From positions 30,017-94,016 of the forward strand of contig CANGCO010000002.1 of assembly GCA_947452365.1 (NCBI GenBank): 64,000 nucleotides of DNA. The letters run 5' to 3'. Shown in pieces: positions 59,704 to 64,000 of the stretch. The notes under the pieces were generated by a model. It saw only the letters and a program-made list of their open reading frames with translations. It was not told the DNA's origin and did no database searches. Positions within the stretch are counted from its first letter, which is position 1; every line of letters starts with the position of its first letter. This stretch comes from Caulobacteraceae bacterium. GTDB taxonomy: Bacteria > Pseudomonadota > Alphaproteobacteria > Caulobacterales > Caulobacteraceae. A program made the position numbers and the translations under genes.

Positions 59704-61044
59704 ATGTCACGACTTCATTTCGCCTTACGCACAGCGCTGATCGTCGCCGCGTTTGCTACAGGCTTGCCTGCGGCCAGCCTGGCCAAGGACAAGCCCGCTA
59801 GTTATGACCTCGTCGCGCCAGTCGCGCCGCAAGCCGTGGGCTTTGATGCTCAGCGGCTGGATAGATTGGACGCAGCCATGGCCAAGGTGGTCAAGGATGG
59901 CCGGGTCGCGGGCATGAGCACGCTGCTTGTGCGGCACGGCAAGGTGGTTCAGTTCAAGACCTATGGTCAGGCTTCGCTTGCCGATGCGCGGCCCATGACC
60001 AAGGACACGATTGTGCGCATCTATTCCATGACCAAGCCGATAACGGGCGTGGCCATGATGATGCTGTTTGAAGAGGGCAAATGGAACCTCGATGATCCGG
60101 TGTCTAAATATATTCCCGAACTGGCCAATCTGACGGTCCTAAGCGGGGTTGATGATAAGGGCCAGATCACAACCGTCCCAGCCAAGCGCTCGCCAACCAT
60201 GCGCGAATTAATGAGCCATACGGCCGGGTTTGGCTATGGGCTGGAATATACTAATCCGGTCGATAAACAGTTTCGCGACAAGATGGTTTTGGCTGCGCCT
60301 AGCTTGCAAGAGGCGGTTAATCGGGTGGCAACCATCCCTCTGAAATTCCAGCCGGGTACGGACTGGGCCTATAGTATCTCCGTCGATCTGCAGGGCTATA
60401 TTGTCGAAAAACTGTCCGGCCAGACCCTGGGCGCTTTTATGAAGAGCCGGATTTTCGACCCCTTGAAAATGAAGGACACGGCCTTTTCTACCGGCGCTGA
60501 AAAAGCCCCGCGCCTCGCCACGCTTTATATGGGTGACCCAAAGACGGGCAAGCTGTTTGAGGCCAAGACCATTATGGGCAATACCTTGCCGGATTATATC
60601 AAGCCGCCTTTAATGGAATCGGGCGGCGGGGGTCTGGTTTCGACCACCAGCGATTATGGCCGCTTTGCCCAGATGATCTTGAATAAGGGCGAGCTTGACG
60701 GCGTGCGGCTCTTGGCTCCGGCCACGGTGGAGCTGATGGGCACCAATGTCATCCCCAAGGATGTTCTGGTTAGCTCCAATGGCAGCACGGTTGCTAGGTT
60801 CAATGAATCGGTCGGGTTTGGCCTAGATTTCATGGTCGTCAATGACCCGCGCCGGGCCGGCAGCCTAGCTGGCCAGGGCACACTCAGCTGGGGCGGCGCG
60901 GCGGGAACGTGGTTTTGGATTGATCCGGCTAACGACCTTTATTTTGTTGGCATGATCCAGCGCATGGGCGGCACGGGCGGGGACGACCTTGGTGCAACGG
61001 CCCGAACCTTGACCTATCAGGCCTTGACCGAACCTAGCCAATAG
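59704..61044 (+). CDS. serine hydrolase of the beta-lactamase/class C esterase family
   Basis: 446 aa with a cleavable signal peptide (ASLA at about residues 24-27). SxxK motif Ser108-Met-Thr-Lys111 (SMTKPITGVAM), Tyr223 in WAYSISVDLQG as the second catalytic residue, and FGLDFMVV and SWGGAAGTWFWIDP near the C-terminus (HTG/WGG box). This combination is the family VIII esterase (EstB-like) type rather than a true beta-lactamase. Likely a periplasmic esterase. It has a GGGAAG ribosome site and converges with the crotonase gene (five-base gap). Confidence 0.9.
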   Translation: MSRLHFALRTALIVAAFATGLPAASLAKDKPASYDLVAPVAPQAVGFDAQRLDRLDAAMAKVVKDGRVAGMSTLLVRHGKVVQFKTYGQASLADARPMTKDTIVRIYSMTKPITGVAMMMLFEEGKWNLDDPVSKYIPELANLTVLSGVDDKGQITTVPAKRSPTMRELMSHTAGFGYGLEYTNPVDKQFRDKMVLAAPSLQEAVNRVATIPLKFQPGTDWAYSISVDLQGYIVEKLSGQTLGAFMKSRIFDPLKMKDTAFSTGAEKAPRLATLYMGDPKTGKLFEAKTIMGNTLPDYIKPPLMESGGGGLVSTTSDYGRFAQMILNKGELDGVRLLAPATVELMGTNVIPKDVLVSSNGSTVARFNESVGFGLDFMVVNDPRRAGSLAGQGTLSWGGAAGTWFWIDPANDLYFVGMIQRMGGTGGDDLGATARTLTYQALTEPSQ

Positions 61045-61049
61045 CCGCC

Positions 61050-61838
61050 TTAGCGCCCGGTAAATTGCGCCGGGCGCCGCTCAAGAAAGGCGGCAACGCC
61101 TTCCTTGTGGTCGGCCGATTTGAAACAACCGGCCAGGGTCTCAACATGCGCCTTCATATGCTCGGCCATGTCACGCTCTAGCCCGTGCCAGACCAGATTC
61201 TTCATCAGGCGAAGCGACATGGGCGAGGATTTCAAATAGCGCCGCGCCTCAGTCAGGGCCGCTTCCATCAGGTTTTCAGGCGTGACCAATTCATTGGCAT
61301 AACCCATGGCCAAGGCCTCGGCGCCGCTAATGGCATCGCCTGAATAGAGCAGGCGCAGGGCACGAGATGGGCCAACCAAACGCGGAAGCACCCAACTGCC
61401 TGCGCCCGTGTCGGGTACTAGGCCGCGATGGGCAAAGTTCCAGGCAAATCTGGCGCGCTCGGTGACAATGCGCACGTCGCACTGGCTGGAAAACTCAGCG
61501 CCCATACCCACGGCATGACCATCAATCGCCCCGATCACCGGCTTGGGACAGGCGATTAAGGGCCACCATTTGCCATCCTCATGCGCCTCACCGCGTACGC
61601 CGCGAACCTCGCCCGGTATTGTGGCCAGATCGGCAAGGTCGGTTCCGGCACAAAAACTGCCGTCGGCACCGGTAACGATAATCACGCGCACCTTGTCGTC
61701 CGCGCCAAGCCTTGCGACCGTATCGGTAAAGGCAAACAGCATGGCATAGGTCATGGCATTGCGTTTCTCGGCCCGGTCGATTGTGATCGTGGCTATGCCG
61801 TCGGCATCTATCTCAGAGCGAATATGGTGCGCGGTCAT
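61050..61838 (-). CDS. enoyl-CoA hydratase/isomerase family protein
   Basis: 262 aa crotonase. GIATITIDRAEKRNAMTY, ADGSFCAGTDLADL, the oxyanion loop DGHAVGMGAEFSSQCDVRI, and GLVPDTGAGSWVLPRLV, in which Asp replaces the usual catalytic Glu. That change is seen in several crotonase subgroups and may shift the chemistry away from simple hydration. It is coupled to the upstream CoA-transferase by a four-base overlap, so they share an acyl-CoA substrate. Confidence 0.9.
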   Translation of the reverse strand: MTAHHIRSEIDADGIATITIDRAEKRNAMTYAMLFAFTDTVARLGADDKVRVIIVTGADGSFCAGTDLADLATIPGEVRGVRGEAHEDGKWWPLIACPKPVIGAIDGHAVGMGAEFSSQCDVRIVTERARFAWNFAHRGLVPDTGAGSWVLPRLVGPSRALRLLYSGDAISGAEALAMGYANELVTPENLMEAALTEARRYLKSSPMSLRLMKNLVWHGLERDMAEHMKAHVETLAGCFKSADHKEGVAAFLERRPAQFTGR

Positions 61839-63010
61839 TGGACTTGCTCTTGTTTGAGGCCCGCCTTGACCAGGTCCGTGTCCTGACCGATCAGGGGGGC
61901 TGGCCTGTGATTGCGTTCGGGGGCGGCAGAAAATTTCACCGGCGCGCGCATCTGAATATAGTCGCCTTCAGTAGGGTGGGTCTGGTGGCTGAAAAAGTCT
62001 GTCGCAACCATATGTGGGTCTTGTAATAAATCGGCCATATCGCGGACAGGCATGGCTGGAATTTGCGCCTTGGCCAAGAGGTCTGTCCAGTCTTGAGAAG
62101 TCTTGGCGGGTGTTAGGCGTGCCACCTCTGCATAGATCAGGCTCATATTTTGTGCGCGCAATTGGGGCGTATTAAACAAGGCCCCGTCAAGAATGTGCGA
62201 TGCGCCCAAGACGCCAAACAGGTCGCGAACAGCCTCGTCCGTATAGGGCACAATGCTAATATACCCGTCCTTGGTCGGGAAGGGCTGACGGTTAGGGTCT
62301 AGCTGGCGCGGATAGCCCATAGGCCCGGTTGGCGGGATAAAGGCGGCCTCGAACAAGTGCTCTTTCAAAATGAAATCGGTAAAGCATTCGAACATAGGCA
62401 CCTCGACATGTTGGCCTTGGCCGGTGCGCAATTGATGGATAATGGCCGCTAGGCTGGCATAGGCCCCATGCAGCCCAGCAACCTTGTCAGCAATAACCGA
62501 CGGCACGTATCGGGGCCTAGGATCCCCATCCACGCGGCTCGCTAGGGTGACTGTGCCGGTCGCCGCCTGAATCACATCATCATAGGCCTGGAGGTCGGCA
62601 TAGGGTCCGTCTGAGCCAAAGCCCATGCAATGCACATAGACAATATTGGGACGGAGCGCCTTGACAGACTCATAACCAAAACCAAGCCGATCGATCGCCT
62701 TTGACCGGATATTATGAATAAAGACATCTGCGGTCGGGATTAGGTCGCGCAGAATCTGGGCATCGTTAGGGTCTTTCAGGTCGAGCACGACCGACTGCTT
62801 GCCGCGGTTCAGGCCCATATGTACCGGGCCCATGCCAAAGGTCTTGGCAGGTTTGCCGGCATGCCGAAACTTGTCCCCGATCTCGGGCTCAATCTTGATG
62901 ACCTCAGCTCCCAAATCACAAAGAATCTGGGTCGCATAGGGACCAAACACCACAGAGGTGAGATCAATGACCCTTAGGCCAAACAGCATTCCCTTGGGGG
63001 AGGGGGTCAT
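61835..63010 (-). CDS. family III CoA-transferase (CaiB/BaiF)
   Basis: 391 aa from ATG 63010 (AGGAA seven bases upstream; ATG 63016 is too close to it). GLRVIDLTSVVFGPYATQILCDLGAEVIKIE is the family start, MGLNRGKQSVVLDLK follows, and the aspartate that forms the acyl-CoA anhydride is Asp144 in GPYADLQAYDDVIQAATG. It moves CoA between carboxylates such as carnitine, formyl/oxalyl or bile-acid-like substrates. With the crotonase downstream it forms a two-gene acyl-CoA unit, divergent from the monooxygenase gene. Confidence 0.93.
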   Translation of the reverse strand: MTPSPKGMLFGLRVIDLTSVVFGPYATQILCDLGAEVIKIEPEIGDKFRHAGKPAKTFGMGPVHMGLNRGKQSVVLDLKDPNDAQILRDLIPTADVFIHNIRSKAIDRLGFGYESVKALRPNIVYVHCMGFGSDGPYADLQAYDDVIQAATGTVTLASRVDGDPRPRYVPSVIADKVAGLHGAYASLAAIIHQLRTGQGQHVEVPMFECFTDFILKEHLFEAAFIPPTGPMGYPRQLDPNRQPFPTKDGYISIVPYTDEAVRDLFGVLGASHILDGALFNTPQLRAQNMSLIYAEVARLTPAKTSQDWTDLLAKAQIPAMPVRDMADLLQDPHMVATDFFSHQTHPTEGDYIQMRAPVKFSAAPERNHRPAPLIGQDTDLVKAGLKQEQVQ

Positions 63011-63326
63011 GATCATATTCCTGACATAAATTTTAGGCCCCGATCCTAGATCACCTTGAATCCATAGGAAAGCCGGCAGCGCTCGGCACAGGATCTTGCC
63101 CGTGTTCGTGGCTAGATCGTCGCGGGTTGCATCTTGTATTGGACAAGGCGTTTAACCCGGCGCAAAGTTAGGTGATCAAGGATCACCTGATCGGCGGATG
63201 AAGGGCGGCGCAAGCGGCTTTTCGCCAAGACAAGACCGGGGATCGGGAGACCATCAGGGGGCCAGGTGCGGCGGGTTGTGGCAAACCCGGTGTCTTGGCC
63301 CCTGTCAGGACAAGGGACTAAGAGCC
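63011..63326. other. divergent intergenic region, 316 bases
   Basis: No convincing gene. It separates the CoA-transferase gene from the monooxygenase gene. A perfect inverted repeat lies at 63170-63188. Reading frames across it have no family likeness and no ribosome sites. Confidence 0.5.
63170..63188. promoter_or_regulatory. inverted repeat, candidate operator
   Basis: AGGTGATC (63170-63177), AAG, GATCACCT (63181-63188): perfect eight-base arms, 19 bases in all, midway between two divergent genes. It is the size of a TetR- or GntR-type operator. The inner GTGATC/GATCAC resembles the half sites of the polyamine operators but with a three-base insertion, so it is probably bound by a different protein. 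Confidence 0.5.
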
Positions 63327-64000
63327 ATGAATAGTGCAAAATCCGTACCCGCCAATCTAGATGCCATATTGCAAGAGGCCCATCTGCCGGCCCTGTTGAT
63401 GTCGCTAGTGCATATGACTGGTGAGACCCAGATTCTGACCGACGACATGTTGCCAGTTTACGACTTTTTCGGCGACAGCAAGGTTGGTGGCTATAGTCCG
63501 GCGGTGCAAGATGCGCTTCGCGCTAAGGCGGCTATAGCCTTGAAGGCCTATCTATCCGGTGAACGGCCCCTGCCAGCCGAGCCCGATAAGGCCACGATCG
63601 CGCGGATGATGAACCTGATCGCGGGCGGTCCGGTTCCTGAACACTATACCCCGCTTTTGATGGAAGAGCTTGGCATGGAGGGAATCGATAGCCGAGTCCC
63701 TGACTGGTCGCCAGACACACAAAAAATTGCTCAGGCCAAGATGAAGGTGCTGATCATTGGCGCGGGTATGTCGGGCATATTGTCGGCAATCCGGTTGCAG
63801 CAGGCCGGCGTGCCGTTCGAGATTATCGAAAAGAACCCAGATTTTGGCGGAACCTGGCTGGAAAACACCTATCCGGGCTGCCGGGTGGATAATCCCAGCC
63901 ATATGTATTCCTTCTCGTTTGAGCCCAATCACGACTGGCCGATGCATTTTTCGACCCAGGACGTCTTGTTTGATTATTTCAAGCGCTGCGCCGAGAAGCA
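63327..64000 (+). CDS. Baeyer-Villiger/flavin-containing monooxygenase (3' end cut by window edge)
   Basis: 224 complete codons to the window end. The first 130 residues are an extension before the FAD fold, then VLIIGAGMSGILSAIRLQQAG (GAGMSG at about 144-149), KNPDFGGTWLENTYPGCRVDNPSHMYSFSF, matching the GGTWxxNxYPG signature of Baeyer-Villiger monooxygenases. The long N-terminal extension is characteristic of 4-hydroxyacetophenone monooxygenase (HAPMO)-type enzymes. NADPH site and the BVMO fingerprint lie beyond the edge. Adjacent crotonase, CoA-transferase and esterase genes suggest a ketone-to-ester-to-acid route (inference). Confidence 0.9.
   Translation, partial: MNSAKSVPANLDAILQEAHLPALLMSLVHMTGETQILTDDMLPVYDFFGDSKVGGYSPAVQDALRAKAAIALKAYLSGERPLPAEPDKATIARMMNLIAGGPVPEHYTPLLMEELGMEGIDSRVPDWSPDTQKIAQAKMKVLIIGAGMSGILSAIRLQQAGVPFEIIEKNPDFGGTWLENTYPGCRVDNPSHMYSFSFEPNHDWPMHFSTQDVLFDYFKRCAEK

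Noticed and set aside
59704..61044. Beta-lactamase resistance gene
   Set aside because: Motifs (SMTK, YSI, WGG) fit family VIII esterases better than AmpC, which has YxN and KTG.
61490..61800. TTGTGATCGT as a fourth copy of the GntR operator
   Set aside because: It lies inside the crotonase coding sequence and lacks the second half of the palindrome.
63112..63339. Open frame of 75 codons in the 63 kb divergent gap
   Set aside because: It has no ribosome site, covers the palindrome at 63170 and overlaps the monooxygenase start.
1..64000. CRISPR arrays, tRNA or rRNA genes, insertion sequences
   Set aside because: I found no repeat-spacer pattern other than the iterons, no cloverleaf-like sequence I could support and no transposase motif.

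Overview
The window looks like an alphaproteobacterial replicon of roughly 58% GC by eye. The best pointers are a ChpT-type histidine phosphotransferase followed by cheY and cheR (41.7-43.7 kb), which is typical of Caulobacterales and relatives, a TonB-dependent receptor, and a ydbH-ynbE-ydbL operon. Genus cannot be fixed from sequence alone. A ParA-type ATPase, a small partner protein, a plasmid-type RepA of the RPA family and an iteron array (20.4-23.05 kb) lie in the middle of otherwise chromosome-like metabolic genes. I read the molecule as a chromid or large plasmid, or a chromosome carrying an integrated plasmid; the window cannot decide between these.

Layout. 0-3 kb: truncated TetR regulator divergent from a TonB receptor. 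3.2-5.2 kb: HPP membrane protein, ArsC-like reductase, enoyl-CoA hydratase. 5.3-9.7 kb: operon of glycerol-3-phosphate dehydrogenase, an alkylglycerone-phosphate-synthase-like flavoprotein and an FGGY kinase. 9.7-14.6 kb: small membrane protein, WYL regulator, CinA-type amidase, PEP carboxylase. 14.7-17.4 kb: puuA-puuB. 17.4-19.9 kb: two small envelope proteins, FAH-family hydrolase, carbonic anhydrase. 20.1-23.05 kb: partition and replication. 23.2-31.4 kb: molybdenum island (xdhC, moeA, moaC, moaB, moaE, moaD, moaA, mocA-like, iorB, iorA). 31.6-37.7 kb: CysG-like protein, MFS transporter, GntR regulator, CoA-transferase, amidase. 37.7-43.7 kb: ydbH-ynbE-ydbL, then chpT-cheY-cheR. 43.8-46.8 kb: P450, Lrp and alanine dehydrogenase. 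46.8-59.7 kb: polyamine/omega-amino-acid catabolism (three class III aminotransferases, GntR regulator, gabD-like dehydrogenase, second glutamine-synthetase-like ligase, Pot ABC importer, puuD). 59.7-64 kb: serine hydrolase, crotonase, family III CoA-transferase, and a Baeyer-Villiger-type monooxygenase cut by the right edge.

How the genes work together. The clearest theme is uptake and gamma-glutamylation-dependent breakdown of putrescine-like amines: Pot importer, PuuA-like ligases, PuuB oxidase, aldehyde dehydrogenase, PuuD hydrolase and transaminases. Two distant loci are tied together by a near-identical palindrome around TGTGATCACA, found upstream of puuA (14.66 kb), the dehydrogenase (49.01 kb) and the GntR regulator gene itself (48.22 kb). 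This suggests one autoregulated regulon. The molybdenum island supplies cofactor for one two-subunit IorAB-type hydroxylase that carries its own Tat signal.

The gene layout is very compact. Seven of eleven convergent gene pairs overlap by exactly four bases with interlocked stop codons. I saw no tRNA, rRNA, insertion sequence or CRISPR array.
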